Translations under genes and position numbers: made by a program
Source: Cellulomonas wangleii
Lineage (GTDB): Bacteria > Actinomycetota > Actinomycetes > Actinomycetales > Cellulomonadaceae
DNA length: 64,000 nucleotides
NCBI RefSeq assembly: GCF_018388445.1
Contig: NZ_CP074405.1
Location: forward strand, 930,001-994,000
Reading direction: 5' to 3'
In this document: piece by piece, positions 1 through 10,970 of the stretch
Layout of the letters: the number at the start of each line of letters is the position of its first letter
Numbering within the stretch: the stretch's first letter is position 1
The notes under the pieces: generated by a model
Told to the model about the DNA's origin: nothing
What the model saw: the letters and a program-made list of their open reading frames with translations, nothing else
The model's database searches: none

Positions 1-1125
1 CAGGCCGTCGTGCTCGCGCTCGTCGCGGGCGGCACCAGCGCGTTCGCGGCGATGCACAAGGACGTCACGGTCGACGTGGACGGCACCGAGGTGAACGTGC
101 GGACGTTCGGCCGGACGGTCGCCGACGTGCTGGCCGCGGGCGACATCGAGGTGGCCGACGGCGACCTCGTCGCCCCGGGCCTCGACCAGGCGGTCGGGCG
201 CACCGGCCAGGTCGTGGTGCGGCACGGGCGCGAGATCGACGTCGAGGTCGACGGGCGTCCGCAGAGCGTGTGGACCACCGCCCTGACGGTCGGCGAGGCG
301 GTCGAGGAGCTCGGGCTGCGCGAGGGCGTGCGGCTGTCGGCGTCCCGCTCCGCCACGGTCGGCCGGGACGTGCTGCGGGTCTCCACGCAGAAGACCGTGC
401 ACCTGGTGGTCGACGGGCAGGTGATCGACGGGGTGACGAGCGGGTCCACGGTGCGCGACGCGCTCCGCGAGATCGGCCTCGTGCTCGAGGAGGCCGACCA
501 GGTGTCGGTCCCGCTCGACGCGGCCGCCGTCGACGGGCTCGTCGTGCTGGTGACGCGTGCCGTCACCTCGGGGGAGACCGTGACCGAGGCGGTGCCGTTC
601 GAGGTCCAGGAGATCGAGGACCCGACGCTCGTCAAGGGCAACAAGGTCGTCAAGAACGCCGGTCGGGCGGGGCAGCGCACGACGACGTACTCGCTCGACG
701 TGGTCGGCGGCGTGGTCGTGGGGCGCTCCGTGCTCGCGTCGGTCGAGACGGTCGCGCCGGTGCACCAGGTGGTCCGGGTGGGTACCGCCGAGCTGCCCGA
801 CCCCGCGACCGTGGCGGTCGAGCCGGGCACGGCCCAGGCGATGGGCAAGGAGATGGCCGCCGCGCGCGGCTGGGGCGACGACCAGTTCGCCTGCCTGCTG
901 TCGCTGTGGAACAAGGAGAGCGGCTGGCGCTGGAACGCCGAGAACCGGTCGTCCGGGGCGTACGGCATCCCGCAGTCGCTGCCGGGGTCCAAGATGGCCT
1001 CCGCCGGCGCGGACTGGCGGACCAACCCGGCGACGCAGATCTCGTGGGGTCTGGGGTACATCGCCGGGCGGTACGGCAACCCCTGCGGCGCGTGGGCGCA
1101 CTCGCAGGCCAAGGGCTGGTACTGA
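1..1125 (+). CDS. G5/DUF348 cell-wall protein with SLT-like domain (5' partial)
   Basis: The reading frame is open from base 1 and the first residues look like the end of a membrane or signal segment, so the true start is probably outside the window; a GTG at 10 is only the first internal start. Three DUF348-type repeats (about residues 15-180) are followed by a G5 domain (about 185-265). The C-terminal ~90 residues are a lysozyme-like SLT/transglycosylase domain with a candidate catalytic Glu in NKESGWRWNAEN and a stabilising pair of cysteines. DUF348 and G5 modules are known from RpfB-type cell-wall enzymes, so a secreted peptidoglycan-cleaving role is inferred. It is followed directly by an Rpf paralogue that shares the DUF348-G5 part but has a different catalytic domain. 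Confidence 0.8.
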   Translation, partial: QAVVLALVAGGTSAFAAMHKDVTVDVDGTEVNVRTFGRTVADVLAAGDIEVADGDLVAPGLDQAVGRTGQVVVRHGREIDVEVDGRPQSVWTTALTVGEAVEELGLREGVRLSASRSATVGRDVLRVSTQKTVHLVVDGQVIDGVTSGSTVRDALREIGLVLEEADQVSVPLDAAAVDGLVVLVTRAVTSGETVTEAVPFEVQEIEDPTLVKGNKVVKNAGRAGQRTTTYSLDVVGGVVVGRSVLASVETVAPVHQVVRVGTAELPDPATVAVEPGTAQAMGKEMAAARGWGDDQFACLLSLWNKESGWRWNAENRSSGAYGIPQSLPGSKMASAGADWRTNPATQISWGLGYIAGRYGNPCGAWAHSQAKGWY

Positions 1126-1202
1126 CCTTCTGCCGCACGCCGGGCACCCTTGCGCGCACCCCTGCGCGCGGGCGGTGTGACCCGCGTCACCGTCGCTGCG
1201 GG

Positions 1203-1232
1203 TTGGACCCGGGGTCACAATTCCGTTACGGT
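1203..1232 (+). promoter_or_regulatory. Candidate promoter for rpfB
   Basis: TTGGAC at 1203-1208 and TACGGT at 1227-1232 are separated by 18 bp, a good match to an actinobacterial housekeeping promoter. Transcription would start near 1239. By eye only. Confidence 0.45.
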
Positions 1233-1250
1233 CGCGTGTCGCTATTGCTC

Positions 1251-1269
1251 GGACGGGTGACCCCCGTCC
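1251..1269 (+). promoter_or_regulatory. Hairpin just before the annotated rpfB start
   Basis: GGACGGG (1251-1257) pairs perfectly with CCCGTCC (1263-1269) around a 5-nt loop. In RNA it would occupy the ribosome-binding region of the GTG at 1274. Either initiation is controlled here, or the true start is the later GTG at 1379. Confidence 0.4.
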
Positions 1270-1273
1270 GGAC

Positions 1274-2644
1274 GTGACGACGGTGGCCCACCGAGGTCGC
1301 CGTGACCGCCGGATCGGGGACCCTCCGTCGTGCGGCCGCTCCCGACGCCCGCCGTCGCCGAGCGCTGCGCCTCTCCCCGTGCCCGGGATCGACGACGCCT
1401 GGAGCCTCGTGCAGTTCTTCGCCCGCCCCACCGGTAACACCCCGCCCGCGGCCCACGCCGCGACCCCCGACGCCCCGCAGGACGCCGCACCCGAGAACCA
1501 CCGCCGCCGCCGTCGCTGGCCCCTCGTGGCCGCCGGCACCGCCGCTCTCGTCGTCGCCGCAGGTGGCACCGCGTACGCGCAGGCGCACAAGACCGTCGCG
1601 CTCGACGTCGACGGCGAGGTCACCCGCGTCTCGACGTTCGCCGGCTCGGTGGAAGGGCTGCTCGAGGACCACGGCATCGAGCTCGGTCAGCGTGACACCG
1701 TCTCGCACAGCGGCGCCCTGACGGACGGCACGGAGATCGTCGTGCGGACGGCGTCCGCGATCCTCGTCGCCCTCAACGGCACGCCGGAGGTCGTCTGGAC
1801 CACCGCGCTCACCGCCGACGAGGCGCTCGACACGCTCGCGGCGCGGGCCGACTCGGTGGCGCTGCTCGCCTCCCGGTCCGCCCAGCGCACCGACCTGCCG
1901 ATGGAGCTGGCGCTCGGGGACGAGGCCGAGGTCCTGGTCGACGGGGCCGTGCACCCCGTGCCGGACGCGGACGCCACGGTCAACGATGCGCTGACGGACC
2001 TGGACGTGAGCCTGCAGCCGCTCGACCGCGTCACCGTGCAGCAGGGCGAGCAGGACGTCGTCCAGGTCGTCGTGCAGCGCGTCGCGGAGCAGGACGTCAC
2101 CACGCAGTCCGAGGTGCCCTTCACCTCGCGCACGGAGGAGGACCCGACGCGCTACACGGGCGAGAAGGTCGTCGCCCAGGCCGGTGTGCCGGGCGTCCGC
2201 TCGATCGTCGAGCGCGTCACGACGGTCGACGGCGTGGAGTCGGGGCGCGTCGCGCTGAGCGACGTCACGCAGCCGCCCGTCGAGGAGGTCGTCCGCGTCG
2301 GCACCAAGGCGCGCCCGGTCGCGCCCCCGGCCCCGCGTCCGTCCGCCCCGTCGTCGTCGGGCTCGTCCCCGGCGCCCGGCCCCATCACGGCCGGCGGCAG
2401 CGCCGACTCGCTCAACTGGGCGGCGCTCGCCCGCTGCGAGTCGGGTGGCCGGGTCGACGCGGTCTCGCCGACCGGCAAGTACCACGGGCTGTACCAGTTC
2501 TCGGTCGCCACGTGGCAGGCCGTCGGCGGCTCCGGGCTGCCCTCGCAGGCCTCGGCCGAGGAGCAGACCGCCCGCGCCAAGATGCTCTACAACCGTGCCG
2601 GCGCCGGGCAGTGGCCGCACTGCGGCAAGAACCTGTTCAGCTGA
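1274..2644 (+). CDS. rpfB: Resuscitation-promoting factor, RpfB-like
   Basis: A membrane-spanning segment (about residues 78-98) is followed by DUF348 repeats, a G5 domain (about 275-345), a Pro/Ser linker and a C-terminal Rpf domain (about 380-456). The Rpf domain contains the expected Glu in ARCESGG and two cysteines. Rpf domains are lysozyme-like and cleave peptidoglycan, promoting regrowth of dormant cells; the enzyme is expected to be anchored and act in the wall. Position directly before rsmA-ispE is the conserved actinobacterial arrangement. The start is uncertain: GTG 1274 lies behind a hairpin and has no clear Shine-Dalgarno, and an in-frame GTG at 1379 (before PGIDDAW) would give a 421-residue protein. 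Confidence 0.88.
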   Translation: MTTVAHRGRRDRRIGDPPSCGRSRRPPSPSAAPLPVPGIDDAWSLVQFFARPTGNTPPAAHAATPDAPQDAAPENHRRRRRWPLVAAGTAALVVAAGGTAYAQAHKTVALDVDGEVTRVSTFAGSVEGLLEDHGIELGQRDTVSHSGALTDGTEIVVRTASAILVALNGTPEVVWTTALTADEALDTLAARADSVALLASRSAQRTDLPMELALGDEAEVLVDGAVHPVPDADATVNDALTDLDVSLQPLDRVTVQQGEQDVVQVVVQRVAEQDVTTQSEVPFTSRTEEDPTRYTGEKVVAQAGVPGVRSIVERVTTVDGVESGRVALSDVTQPPVEEVVRVGTKARPVAPPAPRPSAPSSSGSSPAPGPITAGGSADSLNWAALARCESGGRVDAVSPTGKYHGLYQFSVATWQAVGGSGLPSQASAEEQTARAKMLYNRAGAGQWPHCGKNLFS

Positions 2645-2655
2645 CGGTCGCCTGA

Positions 2656-2696
2656 CGACGGACCGCCACCCCGTGACCGCGGGTGGCGGTCCGTCG
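2656..2696 (+). terminator. Terminator-like hairpin after rpfB
   Basis: A 16-bp perfect stem (2656-2671 with 2681-2696) with a 9-nt loop lies 12 bases after the rpfB stop. There is no U-tract, which is common in high-GC actinobacteria. Confidence 0.6.
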
Positions 2697-2761
2697 CCGT
2701 CTGCACCGCCGGACCGGTCGGCGGTCCGTCGGCAGGGCCGCGCCACGTAGGCTCGGGGGCC

Positions 2762-3721
2762 ATGTCGGCGATCACCCTGCTCGGGCCTGCGGAGATCCGG
2801 GCGCTCGCGCAGCGTGCCGGTGTGCGGCCCACCAAGACCCTCGGGCAGAACTTCGTCCTCGACGCGGGCACGGTCCGCAAGATCGTGCGCCAGGCCGACG
2901 TGGCCGCGGGCGAGCGCGTCGTGGAGATCGGCCCGGGCCTGGGCTCCCTCACGCTCGGGCTGCTCGAGGCCGGCGCCGACGTCGTGGCCGTCGAGATCGA
3001 CCCCGTGCTCGCGGCGCTGCTGCCGCAGACGGTGGCCGCCCACGTCCCCGGCCTCGCCGTCGACCCGGCGGCGGCCGACGAGACGCCCGACGCCCGGACG
3101 GTCGTGCTCCGCGACCCCGACGGGCGGGCGCGCCTGACCGTCGTCACGCAGGACGCGCTGACCGTGACCGCGCTGCCCGGGCCGCCGCCCACCGCGCTGG
3201 TCGCCAACCTGCCGTACAACGTGTCGGTGCCCGTGCTGCTGACGTTCCTCGAGCGGTTCGACTCGCTGCAGCGGGGTCTGGTCATGGTGCAGGCCGAGGT
3301 CGCCGACCGGCTCGCCGCCCCGCCGGGCAGCCGCACCTACGGCGTGCCGTCGGCCAAGGTCGCCTGGTACGCGTCCGCACGACGCACCGCGACCGTGGGG
3401 CGTGCCGTCTTCTGGCCGGCGCCGCACGTGGACTCGGCGCTGGTGCGCCTCGACCGGCGCGAGCCGCCGCCCGCCACCGTCGCGCGCCAGGACGTGTTCG
3501 CGGTCGTCGACGCGGCCTTCGCGCAGCGGCGCAAGATGCTGCGCTCCGCGCTCGCGGGGCTCGCGGGGTCGTCGGCCGCGGCGGAGGCGGCCGTGCGGGC
3601 CGCGGGTCTGGACCCGCAGGCGCGCGGCGAGCAGGTGGACGTCGTGGGCTTCGCCCGGATCGCCGAGGCGCTGGCATCCGCGCAGCCCGCGCAGCCCCGA
3701 CCTGGCACAGTGGCACCGTGA
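2762..3721 (+). CDS. rsmA: 16S rRNA adenine-N6,N6-dimethyltransferase
   Basis: RsmA/KsgA dimethylates two adjacent adenines in helix 45 of 16S rRNA during 30S maturation, using SAM. The SAM site [10 protein letters not shown] and the catalytic NLPYN motif are present, plus the C-terminal helical domain. At 319 aa it is longer than typical (about 270-290) because of an acidic loop around residues 98-122. ATG 2762 has little leader: a TAGGCT at 2748-2753 could be the -10 of a nearly leaderless transcript. The stop overlaps the start of ispE. Loss of KsgA is known to give kasugamycin resistance. Confidence 0.95.
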   Translation: MSAITLLGPAEIRALAQRAGVRPTKTLGQNFVLDAGTVRKIVRQADVAAGERVVEIGPGLGSLTLGLLEAGADVVAVEIDPVLAALLPQTVAAHVPGLAVDPAAADETPDARTVVLRDPDGRARLTVVTQDALTVTALPGPPPTALVANLPYNVSVPVLLTFLERFDSLQRGLVMVQAEVADRLAAPPGSRTYGVPSAKVAWYASARRTATVGRAVFWPAPHVDSALVRLDRREPPPATVARQDVFAVVDAAFAQRRKMLRSALAGLAGSSAAAEAAVRAAGLDPQARGEQVDVVGFARIAEALASAQPAQPRPGTVAP

Positions 3722-4656
3722 TGCCGACCCCCCGGGACGACCTGCCCGAGCGTGCCGTGCGCGTGCGCGCCCCCGGCAAGGTCAACCTCTCGCTGCGCGT
3801 GGGCCCCCTCGCCGCCGACGGCTACCACCCCGTGTCCACGGTGTTCCAGGCGGTCTCCCTGTACGAGGAGGTCGTCGCGACGCCCGCCGACGCCTTCGGG
3901 CTGAGCGTCAGCGGGGCGCAGGCCGAGGCCGTGCCCACCGACGCGTCCAACCTGGCCCTGCGCGCGGCCCGTGCGGTGGCCGAGCGCGCCGGCATCGACG
4001 AGGCCGTCCACCTGCACCTGGTCAAGGGCGTGCCCGTGGCCGGCGGCATGGCGGGCGGCTCCGCCGACGCGGCGGCCGCGCTCGTGGCGTGCGACGCGCT
4101 GTGGAACGCGGGGCTGTCCCGTGACGACCTGCTCGAGCTCGCGGCCGGGCTGGGGTCCGACGTGCCCTTCTCGCTGCTGGGCCACACCGCGGTCGGCCAG
4201 GGGCGGGGACACCTGCTGACGCCCGCGCTCAGCCGCGGGGAGTTCCACTGGGCGTTCGCGGTGCAGGACCGTGGCCTGTCGACCGCCGCCGTCTACGACG
4301 CCTTCGACGACCTGCACGGCGAGACCGCCGTCCCCCCGGACGACGAGCAGGACGTGCCGCTCATGCAGGCGCTGCGCGCGGGCGACGCGGCGGCGCTCGG
4401 TGCTGCGCTGCACAACGACCTGGAGAGTGCCGCGATCGAGCTCGACCCGGGCCTCACCGAGCCGCTGGCGGTCGCGACCGACGCCGGTGCCCTCGGTGTG
4501 GTGGTCTCCGGGTCCGGGCCCACGGTGGCGGCGCTGGCCCGCAACCGGCAGCACGCGCTGGCGGTCGCGGCCGCGTTCACCGCGTCGGGCGTGGCCGACC
4601 GTGTGCTCACCGCGACCGGCCCCGTGGCCGGCGCCCGGGTGGTGCCGGGGGAGTGA
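3718..4656 (+). CDS. ispE: 4-diphosphocytidyl-2-C-methyl-D-erythritol kinase
   Basis: IspE is the ATP-dependent GHMP-family kinase of the non-mevalonate isoprenoid pathway. The ATP loop [14 protein letters not shown], the N-terminal GKVNLSL motif and the C-terminal SGSGPT motif are all present. Length (312 aa) is normal. The GTG at 3718 overlaps the rsmA stop (GTGA), and an ATG follows at 3721; either may be used. Coupling to rsmA and, at the other end, to the histidine kinase suggests one transcript. Confidence 0.95.
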   Translation: MMPTPRDDLPERAVRVRAPGKVNLSLRVGPLAADGYHPVSTVFQAVSLYEEVVATPADAFGLSVSGAQAEAVPTDASNLALRAARAVAERAGIDEAVHLHLVKGVPVAGGMAGGSADAAAALVACDALWNAGLSRDDLLELAAGLGSDVPFSLLGHTAVGQGRGHLLTPALSRGEFHWAFAVQDRGLSTAAVYDAFDDLHGETAVPPDDEQDVPLMQALRAGDAAALGAALHNDLESAAIELDPGLTEPLAVATDAGALGVVVSGSGPTVAALARNRQHALAVAAAFTASGVADRVLTATGPVAGARVVPGE

Positions 4657-6074
4657 CCGTGGCGCACGACCTGCCGACGCGCGCGACCACCGAGCCGGCG
4701 CGCGTGCCGACCGACCCGTCGACGGGTCTGGCGGCGCGGCCGGCGGTCGACCCCGACGAGCGCGGGTGGGTGCGCCCGGCGCCGGACGCCGACGCGCTGC
4801 GCTGGGACGTGATGCTCGCCGGCGGCCTCTACCTCGGGGCGCTGCTCGCCATGGTGCTCGTGCAGGTCTCCGGCATGTTCACCGAGCCCGCGCCCGGCTG
4901 GGTGTCGGCGCTGCTGCTCGCGGCCACCACGGTGCCGCTCGCCGTGCGCCGCCGGTGGCCCGCGGCGGTGCTGCTGGTGGTCGCCACCGCGTTCATCACG
5001 GCGCAGTCGCTGTCGGTGCCCGAGACGCTGATCTCGAACATCGCGCTGTTCTGCGCCATGTACACCGTGGGTGCGTGGGAGGCGGACCGCCGACGCGCCG
5101 CCCTGGTCCGCGCCGTCGTCGTGGTCGCGATGATCGTCTGGCTGCTCGTGGCCCTGTTCATGGCGGCCACGGACCCGTCGATGGCCGACGACCTGCCGGA
5201 CCAGGCCGGGGCGTTCTCGCCGTTCGTGGCCTTCACCCTGCTGCAGCTGCTGACCAACGTCCTGTACTTCGCGGGGGCCTGGTTCTTCGGTGAGCACGCC
5301 TGGCGCTCGGCGCGCGAACGGGCGCGCACCGCGTGGCGCACGCACCTGCTGGTGCTCGAGCGCCGCCGTGCCGAGGAGCAGGCGGTCACGCTGGAGCGGT
5401 TGCGGCTGGCGCGCGAGCTGCACGACGCCGTCGCCCACCACGTGTCCCTCATGGGCGTGCAGGCCGCCGCTGCCCGCATGCTGCTCGGCGGCGACCCCGA
5501 CCGGGCAGCGGTGGCCCTGGGGCACGTCGAGGAGTCCGCGCGGGACGCGGTGCGCGAGCTGCACGGCATCCTCGGCATGCTGCGCGACGGCGGGGTGGCG
5601 GCGACGGCGGTGACGCGCGCGCCCGCGACCCCGGCGCCCGACGAGCCCACCGGGTCGCTGGACGTCGACGCCCTGCCCGACCTGGTGGAGCGCGTGCGGG
5701 CCGCCGGCACGCACGTCGGCTACCAGGTGGTCGGGGAGCCTCGACGCCTCACACCGCTGGCCTCGCTCAACCTCTACCGCATCGCGCAGGAGGCCCTGAC
5801 CAACGTGCGCAAGCACGCCGGACCGGACGTCCGGGCGGAGGTCCGTCTGCGGTGGCTGGCCGAGGAGGTCGAGCTGGAGGTGTCCGACGACGGCGGGGGT
5901 GGCCGTGCCGCGTCCGCGCCGTCGACGGGGCTGGGCCTGATCGGGATGCGGGAGCGCGCGGTCGCCGACGGCGGGACGTTCGAGGCGAGCCGGCGACGGT
6001 CCGGCGGGTTCGTGGTGCGGGTGCGCCTGCCGCTGGCGGCGGTCGCCGTGGCGCGGGCCCGGGACGATGACTGA
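4653..6074 (+). CDS. NarL/DesK-type sensor histidine kinase
   Basis: The N-terminal half has about five membrane segments (about residues 50-215) with only short loops, so the signal may be membrane-derived. It is followed by a short coiled linker, a HisKA_3 dimerisation helix with the phosphorylated His in ARELHDAVAHH (about residue 257), and a HATPase domain with N-box NVRKHAG and G-box GLGLIGMRERA. The partner response regulator follows 42 bases later, then an ABC transporter: the usual DesK-like arrangement in which the pair controls the exporter. The GTG start overlaps the ispE stop (GTGA); a GTG at 4659 is an alternative. Confidence 0.9.
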   Translation: MTVAHDLPTRATTEPARVPTDPSTGLAARPAVDPDERGWVRPAPDADALRWDVMLAGGLYLGALLAMVLVQVSGMFTEPAPGWVSALLLAATTVPLAVRRRWPAAVLLVVATAFITAQSLSVPETLISNIALFCAMYTVGAWEADRRRAALVRAVVVVAMIVWLLVALFMAATDPSMADDLPDQAGAFSPFVAFTLLQLLTNVLYFAGAWFFGEHAWRSARERARTAWRTHLLVLERRRAEEQAVTLERLRLARELHDAVAHHVSLMGVQAAAARMLLGGDPDRAAVALGHVEESARDAVRELHGILGMLRDGGVAATAVTRAPATPAPDEPTGSLDVDALPDLVERVRAAGTHVGYQVVGEPRRLTPLASLNLYRIAQEALTNVRKHAGPDVRAEVRLRWLAEEVELEVSDDGGGGRAASAPSTGLGLIGMRERAVADGGTFEASRRRSGGFVVRVRLPLAAVAVARARDDD

Positions 6075-6116
6075 GGACCGCGGCGCGCGTCGCGGCACGG
6101 ACGACGGAGGACAGCG

Positions 6117-6776
6117 ATGACGACGCCCGTGCGTGTGGTGCTCGTGGACGACCAGGCCCTGCTGCGTGCCGGGATCGGCACGATCCTGTCGGCGCACCCC
6201 GCCATCGAGGTCGTCGGCGAGGCGAGCACCGGTGCGCAGGCCCTGGACGTCGTGCGCGCGACGCGGCCGGACGTCGTGTGCATGGACGTGCAGATGCCGG
6301 ACATGGACGGGCTGGAGGCCACGCGGCGCATCGTCGCGGACGAGGCGCTGACGGCGGCGGTGGTGGTCCTCACGACCTTCAACCGTGACGACTACCTGGT
6401 CGAGGCGCTGCACGCCGGTGCGGTGGGCTACCTGCTCAAGACGTCCCGCCCGGAGCAGCTCACGGAGGCCGTGCTCAGCGCGGCCGCCGGTGAGGGTCTG
6501 CTGTCGCCCGAGGTCACGCGCGCGGTCATCGCCCGCGCGGTGAGCGAGCGTGCTCCGACGCGCCCCGCCGCGCAGCCCGTCGTGCCCCTCACGGAACGGG
6601 AGCAGGAGGTCCTCGCGCTCGTCGCCCGAGGGCTCAACAACGACGAGATCGCCGCCGACCTCGTGGTCAGCCGCGCCACGGTCAAGACCCACGTGTCCAA
6701 CCTGCTGGCCAAGCTGGGCCTGCGCGACCGCGTCCAGGCGGTCGTCTACGCCCACGAGCACGGCCTGACCGGCTGA
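6117..6776 (+). CDS. LuxR/NarL-family response regulator
   Basis: A receiver domain (1-120) with phospho-acceptor Asp in CMDVQMPDMDG (about residue 55) and conserved Lys in LLKTSRPEQ is joined to a C-terminal LuxR helix-turn-helix (LTEREQEVLALVARGLNNDE). It has a strong GGAGG Shine-Dalgarno at 6106-6110. It is presumed to be phosphorylated by the preceding kinase and to control the following ABC transporter. A perfect 24-bp palindrome starts three bases after its stop. Confidence 0.93.
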   Translation: MTTPVRVVLVDDQALLRAGIGTILSAHPAIEVVGEASTGAQALDVVRATRPDVVCMDVQMPDMDGLEATRRIVADEALTAAVVVLTTFNRDDYLVEALHAGAVGYLLKTSRPEQLTEAVLSAAAGEGLLSPEVTRAVIARAVSERAPTRPAAQPVVPLTEREQEVLALVARGLNNDEIAADLVVSRATVKTHVSNLLAKLGLRDRVQAVVYAHEHGLTG

Positions 6777-6778
6777 GC

Positions 6779-6802
6779 CGTCTCCGTCCCGGGACGGAGA
6801 CG
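6779..6802. promoter_or_regulatory. Perfect 24-bp palindrome between regulator and ABC exporter
   Basis: The 12-bp arms 6779-6790 and 6791-6802 (inner part CCGTCCC/GGGACGG) are exact inverted repeats with no loop. No U-tract follows. A loopless palindrome 100 bp before an ABC transporter and just after its putative regulator fits a dimer-bound operator at least as well as a terminator. Confidence 0.45.
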
Positions 6803-6901
6803 CAGGATCGGCCCAGCGCCCGATCCGCCGGGGGCGGTGCCCTGCCTACCGTGGTGGCAGACGTCCGGGAGGCCCGGACGCGGCAACGGCAGGGAGGGAC
6901 G

Positions 6902-7813
6902 ATGCTCGAGCTGCGCGGGATCAGCCGGTCGTTCGGTGACCGGCTCGTGCTCGACGACGTGAGCTTCACGGTCGGGCAAGGGCGGCTCACCGGGTTCGTC
7001 GGCGGCAACGGTGCGGGCAAGACGACGACGATGCGCATCATCCTCGGGGTCCTGGCGCCGCACGCGGGGACCGTGACGATCGACGGCACGCCGGTGGCCG
7101 GTGCGCAGCGCGCCCGGTTCGGCTACATGCCCGAGGAGCGCGGCCTGTACCCCAAGATGCAGCTCGTCGAGCACCTCACCTACCTGGCGCGGCTGCACGG
7201 GTTCGACAGGTCGGGTGCCACCCAGCGTGCCGAGGCCCTCGTCGAGCGGCTGGGCCTGTCGGCCCGGGCCAAGGACCCGGTCGAGAGCCTGTCGCTGGGC
7301 AACCAGCAGCGGGCGCAGGTCGCCGCGGCGCTCGTGCACGACCCCGACGTGCTGGTGCTGGACGAGCCGTTCTCCGGCCTGGACCCCATGGCCGTGGAGG
7401 TCGTGCAGGGCGTCCTCGCCGAGCGGGCCGCGCAGGGCGTGCCCGTGCTGTTCTCCTCGCACCAGCTCGACGTGGTCGAGCGGCTGTGCGACGACCTCGT
7501 CATCATCGCCGGCGGCCGGGTGCGTGCCGCCGGCACGCGCGACGACCTGCGGCGGCGGTTCGGCACGGCGCGTCACGAGATCGTCGCCGAGGGCGACATG
7601 GGCTGGCTGCGCGACGTGCCGCAGGTGCGCGTCGACGAGCTCGCGGGCGGCTCGGCCGTCTTCGAGGCCCCGGAGGACGTCGCCCAGCAGGTGCTGACGT
7701 CCGCCCTGGCGCGCGGTCCGGTGCGCGCGTTCACCCCCCTGCGGCCGACGCTCTCGGAGATCTTCCGCGACGTCGTGGCCGACGAGCCCGAGCTGGAAGA
7801 GGTGGCCCGATGA
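6902..7813 (+). CDS. ABC transporter ATP-binding protein, NatA-like
   Basis: Single ABC domain with Walker A GGNGAGKTTT, signature LSLGNQQRAQVA, Walker B VLVLDEPFSGLDP and switch His in SSHQLD, plus the C-terminal domain (about 215-303) typical of DrrA/NatA exporters. ATG 6902 was chosen because an AGGGAGGG Shine-Dalgarno lies just upstream; the longer in-frame extension to 6851 lacks one. It overlaps the permease gene (ATGA). Substrate (drug, ion or peptide) cannot be told from sequence. Confidence 0.93.
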   Translation: MLELRGISRSFGDRLVLDDVSFTVGQGRLTGFVGGNGAGKTTTMRIILGVLAPHAGTVTIDGTPVAGAQRARFGYMPEERGLYPKMQLVEHLTYLARLHGFDRSGATQRAEALVERLGLSARAKDPVESLSLGNQQRAQVAAALVHDPDVLVLDEPFSGLDPMAVEVVQGVLAERAAQGVPVLFSSHQLDVVERLCDDLVIIAGGRVRAAGTRDDLRRRFGTARHEIVAEGDMGWLRDVPQVRVDELAGGSAVFEAPEDVAQQVLTSALARGPVRAFTPLRPTLSEIFRDVVADEPELEEVAR

Positions 7814-8925
7814 GCACCCGTCCCCCCGCGCCGACCCCGCCGTCCCTGGGTCGGGCCACGCTGCTGGTCGCCGAGCGGGAGATCACGTCGCAGGTCCGGA
7901 CCAAGTCGTTCCTCATCTCCACGGCGATCCTGCTGGTGGGGGTGCTCGCGGCGATCATCCTGAGCTCGGTGTTCTCGGGGCGGACGGGGGACGACGTGCC
8001 GGTGGCCGTCGTCTCGTCCGTCGCGGGGCAGGTGCCGACGACGGAGGGCCTGGAGGTGCGCGACGTCGCGGACCGCGCCGCCGCCGTCGAGGCGGTGCGC
8101 GCCGGTGACGTGGACGCCGCCGTGGTCCCGGGCGACGGCCCGCTGGGCGTCGACGTGGTCGCGATGAGCTCGGCGCCACAGGTGCTCCTGGGCGCCCTGA
8201 CGGTCGAGCCGGACGTCGAGCTGCTCGACCCGGCCGCGGCCGAGGGCGGCGTCCGGTACATCGTGACCTTCGCGTTCGGTCTGGTGTTCATGATGTCGGC
8301 GATCGGCTTCGGCTCGACGATCGCGCAGAACACCGTGACGGAGAAGCAGACGCGCACGGTCGAGCTCCTGCTGTCGGCGGTCCCGGCCCGCGCGCTGCTG
8401 GCCGGGAAGATCCTCGGCAACTCGGTGCTCGCGCTGGGGCAGACGGCGGCGATCGCGGCGGTCTCGGTCCTCGCCCTCGTCGTGACCGGCCAGGACGACC
8501 TGCTCACCATGCTCGGCACGCCGCTGGTGTGGTTCGTGGTGTTCTTCGCGATCGGGTTCGTGCTGCTGGCGGCGGTCTACGCGGCGAGCGCGTCGCTGGT
8601 GTCGCGCGTCGAGGACACGGGTGTGGTGCTGCAGCCGGCCATGTGGCTGACGATGCTGCCGTACCTCCTCGTGGTGTTCTTCAACGACAACGCCACGGTG
8701 ATGACCGTGATGTCGTACGTCCCGTTCAGCGCGCCGGTGGGGATGCCGGTGCGGCTGTTCCTCGGCGAGGCGGCGTGGTGGGAGCCGCTGCTGTCGCTGG
8801 CGGTGCTGGTGGTGTCGTGCCTCGCCGTGATCGCGGTCGCCGCGCGGATCTACGAGCGGTCGGTGCTGCGGATGGGCGGGCGCGTGCGGGTCCGCGAGGT
8901 GCTGGCCGGGTCGGGCTCGGACTGA
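7810..8925 (+). CDS. ABC-2 type permease, NatB-like
   Basis: 371 aa. One N-terminal membrane helix (about 32-54) is followed by a large extracytoplasmic domain (about 55-150) and then five or six helices, the ABC-2/NatB layout. It contains the conserved NTVTEKQTRTVELLLS region after the second helix. Translationally coupled to the ATPase by an ATGA overlap. Together they form an exporter likely regulated by the upstream two-component pair. Confidence 0.9.
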   Translation: MSTRPPAPTPPSLGRATLLVAEREITSQVRTKSFLISTAILLVGVLAAIILSSVFSGRTGDDVPVAVVSSVAGQVPTTEGLEVRDVADRAAAVEAVRAGDVDAAVVPGDGPLGVDVVAMSSAPQVLLGALTVEPDVELLDPAAAEGGVRYIVTFAFGLVFMMSAIGFGSTIAQNTVTEKQTRTVELLLSAVPARALLAGKILGNSVLALGQTAAIAAVSVLALVVTGQDDLLTMLGTPLVWFVVFFAIGFVLLAAVYAASASLVSRVEDTGVVLQPAMWLTMLPYLLVVFFNDNATVMTVMSYVPFSAPVGMPVRLFLGEAAWWEPLLSLAVLVVSCLAVIAVAARIYERSVLRMGGRVRVREVLAGSGSD

Positions 8926-9030
8926 CGGTCGTGACGGCGCGGCGCGGCCTCGACCTCCCGGAGGGACGCGAGGGGGGCACCCGCGGTCTCTTCGACAGGT
9001 CGGCGGGGTACCTGGCACGCTGAGATCCTC

Positions 9031-10902
<1,872 letters not shown>

Positions 10903-10970
10903 CCGTGGCGCGGCGCGGCGTTCCTCCGCAGGATGGAGACGACCGGGCCGGAGCGAGGACGGGTGGTGAC

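Noticed and set aside
1226..3427. Long minus-strand frame opposite rpfB and rsmA
   Set aside because: Shadow frame with biased composition; both plus-strand genes have clear motifs.
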